Source of the DNA: Chitinophagaceae bacterium
GTDB taxonomy: Bacteria; Bacteroidota; Bacteroidia; Chitinophagales; Chitinophagaceae
Length of the DNA: 64,000 nucleotides
NCBI GenBank assembly: GCA_016715365.1
Contig: JADKAM010000002.1
Coordinates: 62,001 to 126,000, forward strand
Reading direction: 5' to 3'
The notes below the pieces were generated by a model. It was given only the letters and a program-made list of their open reading frames with translations. It was not told where the DNA came from and did no database searches. Position numbers and translations under genes: made by a program. Shown in pieces: positions 17,272-25,023 of this stretch; position 1 is the first letter of the stretch; each line of letters begins with the position of its first letter.

Positions 17272-18195
17272 TTATTTTTTCTCAGTTATCAAATAAGTTT
17301 CAACCTGTTTAAGGCTGCCGATATTACTGGTCCTTTCATAAAAGATCCTGCTGATCCATCCGCTTGAAATAGAATATATATATTGATTTACATCACTTAT
17401 CTCCAATTCGTTAATTTGCTTTTTCATTTCCGCTTCATCTTTAAGGGGTGTAGTAGATAATTTTTTCAGGATATCTGAAATAACAGGCCCGGCTTTACCC
17501 TTGTCAATTGTTTGATTTAAACTGATCTTGCTAAAATCGCCTTGTACATTAATTTCATCCAGCTTCATGACCAGGTTGGCCGGGATGGGCGAACCCCCGG
17601 TAACATTTGGTAATTCTATTTCGACGAGAGTTCCTGTTTTATTATACTCCATACCAAAGGGGGCATGAAAAAACTGTATTTCTTTTATCAATAACGCTTC
17701 TGTATTTTCTTTTGATTGAAAGATAGCTTTGATCTGATTCAACGCTGCTATAAAATCACTTGTCTGCGATTTATTTGCAAGCGCCTTTTCGTAATTAGAA
17801 ATAGAAAAATCTCTTACTTCTTCCCAGTTTATAAGCTCGGTAAACATACCAACATCATCTGTTTTGTAGACAATTTTTATGTTTTCCATAATTGCACATA
17901 TACTATTTAGTAAATGTTCAGGAGCTCCGGCCGTTTTAAAATTTTTATAAACCCATTCAATTGTAAATCCCGATTCAGTAGAATCAATGACTTTTAAATG
18001 AGCTTCAAAAGTTGCCTCTGTTGAGGTTTTCAGGGTTGATTTTTCAAACTTTTCTTTGCTGTGTTTAATCTGGTAAACCCTGGTTGCTTTGTTTTTCCAA
18101 AAAGCAATACAGGTAGCAGAACTATCTGTAAATCTGTTTTGTGAAAACGAATTTGAAAATAGGGATAAGCAAAAAAATAATAGTATAGTTTTCAT
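17272..18195 (-). CDS. Secreted hypothetical protein (307 aa)
   Basis: A signal peptide (MKTILLFFCLSLFSNSFSQ) directs export; the mature part is about 288 residues, soluble, with mixed alpha/beta composition and no membrane segment. I see no catalytic motif and do not recognise the family. The 25-bp gap to the acylase gene upstream on the same strand suggests co-transcription. Confidence 0.72.
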   Translation of the reverse strand: MKTILLFFCLSLFSNSFSQNRFTDSSATCIAFWKNKATRVYQIKHSKEKFEKSTLKTSTEATFEAHLKVIDSTESGFTIEWVYKNFKTAGAPEHLLNSICAIMENIKIVYKTDDVGMFTELINWEEVRDFSISNYEKALANKSQTSDFIAALNQIKAIFQSKENTEALLIKEIQFFHAPFGMEYNKTGTLVEIELPNVTGGSPIPANLVMKLDEINVQGDFSKISLNQTIDKGKAGPVISDILKKLSTTPLKDEAEMKKQINELEISDVNQYIYSISSGWISRIFYERTSNIGSLKQVETYLITEKK

Positions 18196-18220
18196 TTTTT
18201 TAAAGCGTATTTAAGAATGA

Positions 18221-20275
18221 TTATTCAGGATGATAAACCCGCTCTGCATTTTTATAAACGGTTGCTTTATCCAGGGTCATAGTTTTGGTTTGTTGTTTTA
18301 AATACATGTTTACCTGGTCGTCAAAATGTTTATTGCCGGGCTTTGCGCTGGCACCATACATATTGATGCTTTCAATTTTCGGCAATCCTTCTTTTTGAAA
18401 CCTTACAAACATGATCAACCCATCGCCGCCAACAGATTTTAGTTTGCCATTAATTAAAGGTTCTGTCCATTGTGGTGATAGCTGATCAGGAAGTCCACCC
18501 AGCGGCAACTCTTTGTCGGCTCTTACCAGTTTTTGAATATCACCAAGCTTTAGATCGGTTGTAGCAAAATTGGTTTGCATGTAATTGCTCACATGGGTAA
18601 ATGTCTCAACAGCTTCCTGGTTGGTTATTAACCTGGGCGATTGGCCCTGCAATTGTTTTTTCAGGTGTTCGTAGGTTAATACAAAAATAGCTGCGCCTTT
18701 GCTGTCGACATCGCCACGGTGGTCCCAGTTTTTAAAAGTTGTAATTAAAGATGCCAGCGCAGGATATTCTGTTTCGTTCAATAAGAACATCGAATCCAGT
18801 TTGTAGGGATACTGCAAAACAGCCGGCAACTGCTTATCAAATTTTATCTGTTTAAATTTTTCATAACTCAGTTTTTCATTTTGAGGGAACAATTCAAGGA
18901 AACGTACACTGCGGTTGAGGTGGTATTCTTCCCAGCCATCAGTTTTAGCAAAAGCAGCTGGTTTTAAATTATCGGCAGCAGCCGTTGCTAAAAATGAGGA
19001 ATGATTGGTATTGAATAAAAATCCGCTTTTAGGGTTAATGTATTGGGGTAATTCTTTTGCAGTTCTAAATGATGTCCACAAGGTTTTAGAAGTATTGCCG
19101 GGCAATGTTCTTTTCCAGTTGTAACCGTTTGTACCATCTCTTACCGGCATTAAGGCATTGTTTATGTAAAAAATGGTATCGTACCTGTCGGCATACATAA
19201 TATTGAACATGCTTAGTTCCTGCCTGTTTAATGCAGCATAAAACTCAGTAAAATTTTTTGCCTTGTTCATCTGGTACCATTGGTCCAGCACACCAATCTT
19301 CATGTTGGCACCAAGCCGCATGGAAAAGAATCCCTGTTCATTTTTCATGGTAGCGCCATACTTACTCCAGTAAACTTTTCTTTTTACATTTATGGGAATG
19401 CCTTTTATTTTCAGCTTGATCGTTTTTACTTCCAGGTCAAGCCATTGTCCGTCAAATTTATATTGCAGTGGATTATCCGGGTTCATCTCTAATTGAAATT
19501 CATCCATACGGTCGCAGTAATTCACCGTGTGTGCCCAGCCCAGGTTTTCGTTGGCGCCATGTAAAATGCAGGGGCCGCCGGCTAATAAACCACCGGTAAT
19601 ATTCAGGCCTTCCTCACTGCATAAATGTGCTTCGTAAAACGACTGCGGACCTGTGTTTGGTTGATGTGCATTGATCAACAAAAAAGCTTCGCCGGTTGTT
19701 GTTTTAGAAGGACTGATAGCTGCGGAGTTGCTGCCTTTTTTATTTAATTCAGGTGCTTCCCATTCGCTGTTGTTAAAGATCCGCATCAGGGCCTGGTCGG
19801 CTCCGTTAAAAATAGTTAAAGCAAATACAGATGAAGAAACATATTCTTTTGCCGTAACAGGGAATATTTTTTTATGAATGATTTCTTCCGGATGTTTTTT
19901 AGCATAGTCATTCAGCCCCTGTAAATAACCATCAATCAGTTTTAAAAAAGCGGGGGTAAGTGTATTCCATTTTTCTTCGGTTATTTCCCTGCAGCGAAAC
20001 AAAGCAAATGCATAATCTCCGGCAGCTCCTTTTTTACCCATTACACCAGCCATTAAGTTTTTAGCCGGTAAAATAACTTCCTGCATGCTTTTAAAATCAT
20101 CTTCGGCCTCGGCCCAGGCAAGGCCATAAGCAACTTCAGCATCTGTTTTGGCAAAAATATGCGGCACGCCAAAAGAATCCCTTACAATATCAATGGCTGC
20201 GGGGTTGATCGTTGTTTGGGAAAAGCTGGAATGAAATAGGAGTATACAGAATGAAAGAAATGAAATTCTAGGCAT
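18221..20275 (-). CDS. Penicillin acylase-family Ntn hydrolase
   Basis: A 684-residue exported precursor (signal peptide MPRISFLSFCILLFHSSFSQ) of an N-terminal-nucleophile amidase. I start at the ATG at 20275 because it gives this signal; the longer frame adds 46 residues in front. Ser182 in KKGSNSAAIS marks the autoprocessing point and becomes the first residue of the beta chain. The following INAHQPNTGP and GANENLGWAHTVN resemble AHL/aculeacin acylases more than classical penicillin G acylase (NDPH). It cleaves an amide side chain, with substrate unknown. It is divergent from the membrane module; the following minus-strand gene is probably in the same transcript. Confidence 0.88.
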   Translation of the reverse strand: MPRISFLSFCILLFHSSFSQTTINPAAIDIVRDSFGVPHIFAKTDAEVAYGLAWAEAEDDFKSMQEVILPAKNLMAGVMGKKGAAGDYAFALFRCREITEEKWNTLTPAFLKLIDGYLQGLNDYAKKHPEEIIHKKIFPVTAKEYVSSSVFALTIFNGADQALMRIFNNSEWEAPELNKKGSNSAAISPSKTTTGEAFLLINAHQPNTGPQSFYEAHLCSEEGLNITGGLLAGGPCILHGANENLGWAHTVNYCDRMDEFQLEMNPDNPLQYKFDGQWLDLEVKTIKLKIKGIPINVKRKVYWSKYGATMKNEQGFFSMRLGANMKIGVLDQWYQMNKAKNFTEFYAALNRQELSMFNIMYADRYDTIFYINNALMPVRDGTNGYNWKRTLPGNTSKTLWTSFRTAKELPQYINPKSGFLFNTNHSSFLATAAADNLKPAAFAKTDGWEEYHLNRSVRFLELFPQNEKLSYEKFKQIKFDKQLPAVLQYPYKLDSMFLLNETEYPALASLITTFKNWDHRGDVDSKGAAIFVLTYEHLKKQLQGQSPRLITNQEAVETFTHVSNYMQTNFATTDLKLGDIQKLVRADKELPLGGLPDQLSPQWTEPLINGKLKSVGGDGLIMFVRFQKEGLPKIESINMYGASAKPGNKHFDDQVNMYLKQQTKTMTLDKATVYKNAERVYHPE

Positions 20276-20419
20276 TTGAGTTGGTGGTGTTTTAATAGAG
20301 ACTGTTTGTTGTTTGCTGAATAAAGATATGCAGTAAAAGTGTGCGACGCCACCACAGCCCAAGAAAGATTCAACTGCCGGGACCAAAAAATAATTTGCAC
20401 AAATCAAAATCAATATCGT

Positions 20420-20436
20420 ACTTTGTATTTCAAAGT
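20420..20436. promoter_or_regulatory. Operator 1: ACTTTG-TATTT-CAAAGT palindrome
   Basis: A 6-bp inverted repeat with a 5-bp spacer, ending 9 bp before the ATG at 20446. TACTTTG (20419-20425) could itself be the -7 box, so a bound repressor would block the promoter. The identical 17-mer in reverse orientation occurs at 21410-21426. The adjacent winged-helix regulator is the obvious candidate ligand, by inference. Confidence 0.65.
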
Positions 20437-20445
20437 GCTTTTTAT

Positions 20446-21078
20446 ATGGACAAACAGCAACAACCTTTGGATGACCTGCAACACATCAAAAAGATGATGG
20501 AACGCAGCAGCCGCTTTATAAGCCTGAGTGGATTAAGTGGTATTGCAGCCGGCATTTGTGCCCTGGCAGGCGCCTGGTTTGCCAGCCAGAAAATTAACTG
20601 CTGGGTAAAAGGCGATTGCCAGCTCAGCCTGCTGATCACATCAAATGGATTCGAGTTGATCAATGATCTTTTCTGGATTGCAACCATAACTTTTATAGCG
20701 GCATTTGTATCGGCTTTTATTTTTACTTATTTAAGAAGCAAGAAAAGCGGAACGCCTATGTGGGGCACAACAACCGTTCGCTTGTTTTGGAACATGGTAA
20801 TACCAATTACAGTTGGCGGTATCTTTTTAATAAGAATGATGCAGCTGGGAGAGTACCAGCTGGTAGCACCGGGCTGTTTGATTTTTTATGGCCTGGCATT
20901 GGTAAATGCCAGTAAATATACTTTGGGCGAAGTGAGGTATTTGGGGTATGGACAGATGTTACTGGGCATTTTTAACCTTTGGTGGATTGGATACGGATTG
21001 CAGTTTTGGGCAATGGGTTTTGGGGTATTGCATATTGTTTACGGGGTGATGATGTGGTGGAAATACGAACGGAAATAA
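20446..21078 (+). CDS. Multi-pass membrane protein, first gene of regulator module
   Basis: A 210-residue protein with about six membrane segments (for example LSGIAAGICALAGAWFA, DLFWIATITFIAAFVSAFIF, LFWNMVIPITVGGIFLI) after a hydrophilic start, MDKQQQPLDDLQHIKKMMERS. The ATG at 20446 is chosen because it lies directly behind operator 1; the longer frame runs through the operator. I do not recognise a named family. The winged-helix regulator gene follows 14 bp downstream, so the pair is probably co-transcribed. Confidence 0.8.
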   Translation: MDKQQQPLDDLQHIKKMMERSSRFISLSGLSGIAAGICALAGAWFASQKINCWVKGDCQLSLLITSNGFELINDLFWIATITFIAAFVSAFIFTYLRSKKSGTPMWGTTTVRLFWNMVIPITVGGIFLIRMMQLGEYQLVAPGCLIFYGLALVNASKYTLGEVRYLGYGQMLLGIFNLWWIGYGLQFWAMGFGVLHIVYGVMMWWKYERK

Positions 21079-21092
21079 AACTTTTTTGCCGA

Positions 21093-21392
21093 ATGAAAAA
21101 TCCGATAGAAAATCTGAATAAAATTTTTGACAGCCGTATTCGCCTGGGCATTATGAGTGCCCTGATGGTGAACGATGCCGTGAGTTTTAATGAATTGAAA
21201 GAGCTGCTGGATATAACTGATGGCAACCTGGCCAGCCATTTAAAAACACTGGAAGAGAGCGGTTTTGTGAAGTTTCAGAAAGGGTTTATTGGCCGCAAAA
21301 CAAACACAACTTATTCAATAACAAAAAATGGAGAAAAGGAATTTAAGCTGCACCTGGAGGCACTAACGAAAATGATCGGATCGGTGAAATAA
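21093..21392 (+). CDS. Winged-helix transcriptional regulator (ArsR/MarR-like, PF13601 type)
   Basis: A 99-residue single-domain DNA-binding protein. The helix-turn-helix is NELKELLDITDGNLASHLKT (about 33-52) and the wing is FVKFQKGFIGRKTNTTYSIT, the pattern of small winged-helix regulators that bind a palindrome as dimers. No sensor domain or Cys cluster is visible. ATG at 21093 is preferred to the overlapping longer frame. Position between two membrane-protein genes, each with the same operator, suggests autoregulation of the module. Confidence 0.88.
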   Translation: MKNPIENLNKIFDSRIRLGIMSALMVNDAVSFNELKELLDITDGNLASHLKTLEESGFVKFQKGFIGRKTNTTYSITKNGEKEFKLHLEALTKMIGSVK

Positions 21393-21409
21393 ATTTTTTT
21401 TGCACTTAC

Positions 21410-21426
21410 ACTTTGAAATACAAAGT
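21410..21426. promoter_or_regulatory. Operator 2: ACTTTG-AAATA-CAAAGT palindrome
   Basis: The exact reverse complement of operator 1, ending 11 bp before the ATG at 21438. Conservation of the asymmetric 5-base spacer along with the arms argues for a duplicated functional site over chance. Confidence 0.65.
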
Positions 21427-21437
21427 ACTTTCAAATT

Positions 21438-21851
21438 ATGAACAAATATTTAAAAACCACTTTGATTTTTGCCGGCATCTGGTTTACCGCATCTGTTTTA
21501 AATGGGGTGCTGAGTGGTATTTCAATTCTTGTGTTAGATAGCGGGGACATGTATAATGGTGCCGGGGCGTTGGGCTTATCAGTTATTTTTTCTTTTGTAT
21601 TCAGTGTGCCAATGGTTGGGCTTGTTTGGTTCATTACTTTAATGGGCCAGGCGGCTGATAAGAAAGGAAGTGACCTGCTTCAGTTTGTACTTCACACAGC
21701 GCTGTTTTGTTCTGCAGCCGGCGCTTTGATTTTTATTTATACGATCGGAACAGAATTTAAAAATGCCAGGGTTGTAGTGGGGCTTTGTATAATCGTTTCG
21801 GCACTGGCCTCTGTTTTACTTTTCAGAAAGCAAATTAAAACCAATGAATAA
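21438..21851 (+). CDS. Four-helix membrane protein behind operator 2
   Basis: A 137-residue protein with four membrane segments (starts LIFAGIWFTASVLNGVLSGI, last VVVGLCIIVSALASVLLF) and a short basic tail. No family recognised. It starts just behind operator 2 and its end overlaps the Coq4-like start by 8 bp, so the two are translationally linked. Confidence 0.78.
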   Translation: MNKYLKTTLIFAGIWFTASVLNGVLSGISILVLDSGDMYNGAGALGLSVIFSFVFSVPMVGLVWFITLMGQAADKKGSDLLQFVLHTALFCSAAGALIFIYTIGTEFKNARVVVGLCIIVSALASVLLFRKQIKTNE

Positions 21852-22338
21852 ATTCTATTCCATACTGGCAGGCCTGCGTTCCAGAACACTGGTCTTTCTT
21901 ACACACAATATGGCGTTGCCTATGCTGCGGTTTGTAAGAAGGCCGCAGGTATTTCCTTACACTGCAAAACAGCTGAGAGAATTTCCTTCAGGAACATTGG
22001 GTTTTGACCTGATTCATTTTTTAGAGAACAGAAATTTAAAACTACTCCCACACTATGCCAAGCATGATATTAAGCATATTCTTTTGCAGTATGATACTAC
22101 CGATGAGGGAGAAGTTTGTCTGCAGTGTTTTATGCTGGGCAACGGGCATATCTCTTTTCCGGTTGCAGCAACGGTTGTTTATGGTTTTGTAACGATGCCC
22201 GAGTACTGGAAAAAATTCAGAATGGCATACCGCCGGGGCAAGCAAAGCATACCCATTAAAAACTGGTTATGGTTTTCCATTTTACAGGAACAAACAGAAT
22301 CACTCATTCATAAAATCAATAACGATGCAAAAAATTAA
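21844..22338 (+). CDS. Coq4-like protein
   Basis: A 164-residue protein with the Coq4 metal motif HDxxH-x11-E intact: His74, Asp75, His78 and Glu90, in YAKHDIKHILLQYDTTDEGE, preceded by LPH. In eukaryotes and proteobacteria Coq4 is needed for ubiquinone synthesis (oxidative decarboxylation step). Bacteroidota use menaquinone, so its role here must differ or is unknown. It overlaps the preceding membrane-protein gene by 8 bp and is followed after 68 bp by the DUF4173 gene. Confidence 0.82.
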   Translation: MNKFYSILAGLRSRTLVFLTHNMALPMLRFVRRPQVFPYTAKQLREFPSGTLGFDLIHFLENRNLKLLPHYAKHDIKHILLQYDTTDEGEVCLQCFMLGNGHISFPVAATVVYGFVTMPEYWKKFRMAYRRGKQSIPIKNWLWFSILQEQTESLIHKINNDAKN

Positions 22339-22406
22339 CTACATGCTTTCGGGCTATTGCTACTGTATTGAACTATTTGTAATTCAACTTTTAAAAAAAT
22401 AAAGAC

Positions 22407-23987
22407 ATGAAAACCCCAGCACTTAAAATGGTACTGCTATTCGCCGGTACTATCTTGTTCAACATTATTTTCTGGCAGGAAAAAATTGCACTGAATGTCC
22501 TGCTTTTTGATGCATTTATTTTACTGTCCGTTTTTTATCTGTACCCTGCAGCTTTTACCAAACCCGCTATGAAGTGGCTGTTACTGGCACATGTTGTAAC
22601 CCTCGTTACCCTGATTGTACACAATACTATTCTTAGTAAACTGGCATTCAGTGCCACGCTTTTATTAGTGGTTGTGTTTATACAATTCCTGCATCGCTCT
22701 GTTTGGTATGCTGCAGCTTCTGCTGTGGGCAATTACCTGCTCTTTGTGTTTTCTTTTTTGGAAGATATAAGACAAATTAAAAAAGGTGAGATCAAATCGC
22801 TGGGAATAAGAAAAGCGTTTCGCTTTTTAATTATTCCGCTAATGATTGTTGGAGTGTTTTTTCTGATCTATTCATTTTCAAATACTGTTTTTAAGGATGT
22901 GGTTAACAGCATTGGTATTGCTTTACAGCATTTCTTTGCTCGCTTTTTTGATTGGTTTAACTGGCAACGGGTTGGCTTTTTAATGCTTGGCTTATTTGTT
23001 ACAGGAGGATTGCTGTTGAAAATGAAAAGCAATTATTTTTCGGAAAAAGAATTTTCCAAACACAATGACCTGTGTCGAAGAAAGCACAATTTAAAAAAAT
23101 GGAAAGAGGCTGCAATGTTCGACCTGCTCACATTGTTTATGGGCCGTTTTGCAAATGGGGTTATGGCTTTACGAAATGAAAACACGGTTGGCATCATAAG
23201 CCTGGTCATGCTGAATATACTCCTGCTCTTTATTAATGCCATTGATGTTGCCTATGTATGGTTTGGGTTCAGTTATACGCCTGATGTTAACCTTACACAA
23301 TATGTGCATGAAGGAACCGGTATGCTTATATTTTCCATTGTGCTGGCCATGTTTGTACTGCTGTTCTTCTTCAGGGGTAATTTAAATTTTTATAAAAAGA
23401 ACAAATGGCTTCGCTATGGCGCTTATGGCTGGATTGCCCAAAATGCGATACTGGTTGTTTCTGTTTTACTGAGGGATTATTATTATATAGCGCACATGGG
23501 GCTGGCTTATAAACGTATTGGCGTGCTGGTGTTTTTATTAATGGTATTGATGGGGCTGATCACTGTATTTATAAAAATTCATCAGCGTAAAACAGCTTAT
23601 TATTTATGGAGGGTGAATGGCTGGTTTGCTGTTGTATTGTTGGTGGCAGCATCCTGTGTACATTGGGATGAAACCATTGCCAGCTATAACCTGGCGCATA
23701 AAAATACGATTCCACTTGATGTGAAATTTTTATTAAGTCTTTCGGATAAAACACTTCCCTTGCTGGAGAGTAACCAGGATGTACTGAATGCTAAAGTGGG
23801 GCTTGTACAGGGAGAAGGAGAATATCTGTATCGTTCAGGACTAACTCCAAAAGAGCTTTTTGAAATACGCAAAAAAAATTTTTTTGAAAAACAGAAAACT
23901 TATTCCTGGTTATCGTGGAATGCCGCAGATACTTATGTAAAAACTAAACTGGCAGAGCCGGTCATTACTTCATTCTTAAGCAAATAA
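22407..23987 (+). CDS. DUF4173/DUF4153-type polytopic membrane protein
   Basis: A 526-residue protein with about twelve hydrophobic segments, including VLLFAGTILFNIIFW at the start, FRFLIIPLMIVGVFFLIYSF in the middle and YLWRVNGWFAVVLLVAAS near the end, and a soluble C-terminal tail of about 100 residues. The pattern FSNTVFKDVV and DVAYVWFGF fits the DUF4173 family as I remember it. Function unknown. The next gene begins one base after its stop. Confidence 0.75.
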   Translation: MKTPALKMVLLFAGTILFNIIFWQEKIALNVLLFDAFILLSVFYLYPAAFTKPAMKWLLLAHVVTLVTLIVHNTILSKLAFSATLLLVVVFIQFLHRSVWYAAASAVGNYLLFVFSFLEDIRQIKKGEIKSLGIRKAFRFLIIPLMIVGVFFLIYSFSNTVFKDVVNSIGIALQHFFARFFDWFNWQRVGFLMLGLFVTGGLLLKMKSNYFSEKEFSKHNDLCRRKHNLKKWKEAAMFDLLTLFMGRFANGVMALRNENTVGIISLVMLNILLLFINAIDVAYVWFGFSYTPDVNLTQYVHEGTGMLIFSIVLAMFVLLFFFRGNLNFYKKNKWLRYGAYGWIAQNAILVVSVLLRDYYYIAHMGLAYKRIGVLVFLLMVLMGLITVFIKIHQRKTAYYLWRVNGWFAVVLLVAASCVHWDETIASYNLAHKNTIPLDVKFLLSLSDKTLPLLESNQDVLNAKVGLVQGEGEYLYRSGLTPKELFEIRKKNFFEKQKTYSWLSWNAADTYVKTKLAEPVITSFLSK

Positions 23988-23988
23988 T

Positions 23989-24354
23989 ATGAAACTGATA
24001 AAATCCTTTGGATATGCGTGGGCAGGTATAAAATCCTGCTTTCAATCGGAACCGAATTTAAAAATTCATTCCGCTCTTACAATTGTCGCTTTAATTTTTT
24101 CAATTGTGTTTAACATATCAGCCATTGAATGGGTTGCTGTTTGCTTTTGCATTGCTTTTGTAATAACCATGGAAATGTTAAATACAGCCATTGAAAAACT
24201 TTGCGATGTAGTTCATAAAGAAATGCATCCCGGTATTAAAAAAGTAAAAGACATGGCTGCAGGTGCTGTTTTGGTTGCAGCATTCTTTAGTATGATAACC
24301 GGGGCCGTAATTTTTCTCCCTAAAATAATCAGTCTCATCAAATCAATTTTATAA
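23989..24354 (+). CDS. dgkA: Diacylglycerol/undecaprenol kinase family protein
   Basis: A 121-residue trimeric-type membrane kinase. It opens with the amphipathic segment KSFGYAWAGIKSCFQSEPNLKIH, followed by three membrane helices and the catalytic signature EMLNTAIEKLCD (about 61-72), with conserved Glu and Asn. In Gram-positive relatives the substrate is undecaprenol; in enterobacteria it is diacylglycerol. Either would tie the module to envelope lipid recycling. It lies in a gapless run: one base after DUF4173, two before DUF1361. Confidence 0.9.
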   Translation: MKLIKSFGYAWAGIKSCFQSEPNLKIHSALTIVALIFSIVFNISAIEWVAVCFCIAFVITMEMLNTAIEKLCDVVHKEMHPGIKKVKDMAAGAVLVAAFFSMITGAVIFLPKIISLIKSIL

Positions 24355-24355
24355 A

Positions 24356-25009
24356 ATGAAAACTACCTTCTCATTTCAAAAAATATTACTGGCATTTTAT
24401 GCCTTTATAGGTATGTTAATAGCAGTCCGTATTTTTTATACCGGCAGCACACTTTACCTCTTCCTGGTATGGAATATTTTCCTGGCCTGGGTTCCATGTA
24501 TGATCAGCAGTTTGTTCAAAAAGATGAATGATAGAAGTAAATGGAAATCAGTATTCGTATTTTGCTGCTGGCTGGCTTTCTTTCCCAACGCCTTGTACAT
24601 TGTTACCGACCTGATACATATTCAACAGGAAAGCCTGGTTCCTAAATGGTTTGATGCGTTGCTTTTGTTTTCATCAGCAGTTCTTGGCTTACTGCTTGCT
24701 TTTATTTCGCTGTACCGGGTTGAAGCATTTTTAAAAAAAATGGTGGGCAGCAAACTGCTGGCTCCGTTAATTTTACTCATCTTGTTTCTTGGTTCATTTG
24801 GTGTTTACCTGGGCAGGTTTTTAAGATGGAACAGCTGGGATATAATCAGTAATCCTTTTCAGTTACTGATTTCAATAGGCCACCGCATTGTTTCTCCGTT
24901 CGATCATGTACAAACCTGGGGCATTACATTAGTCTTTACTGCATTCTTTTACCTGCTCTACATTACCATAAAAAAATTGCCCGGCTATGTAAGCCAGGCA
25001 AATATTTAA
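24356..25009 (+). CDS. DUF1361 membrane protein
   Basis: A 217-residue protein with about seven membrane segments. The family motifs LVWNIFLAWVPC, WLAFFPNALYIVTDLIH and GVYLGRFLRWNSWD are all visible. Function unknown. It is the last gene of the module that begins at 20446 and converges on the TolB-like gene with 14 bp between stops. Confidence 0.88.
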   Translation: MKTTFSFQKILLAFYAFIGMLIAVRIFYTGSTLYLFLVWNIFLAWVPCMISSLFKKMNDRSKWKSVFVFCCWLAFFPNALYIVTDLIHIQQESLVPKWFDALLLFSSAVLGLLLAFISLYRVEAFLKKMVGSKLLAPLILLILFLGSFGVYLGRFLRWNSWDIISNPFQLLISIGHRIVSPFDHVQTWGITLVFTAFFYLLYITIKKLPGYVSQANI

Positions 25010-25023
25010 TTAAAAGTGTTTGT

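Noticed and set aside
18221..20413. A longer acylase starting 46 codons upstream
   Set aside because: The longer N-terminus lacks a signal peptide at its start and runs towards operator 1; the ATG at 20275 gives a clean signal peptide.
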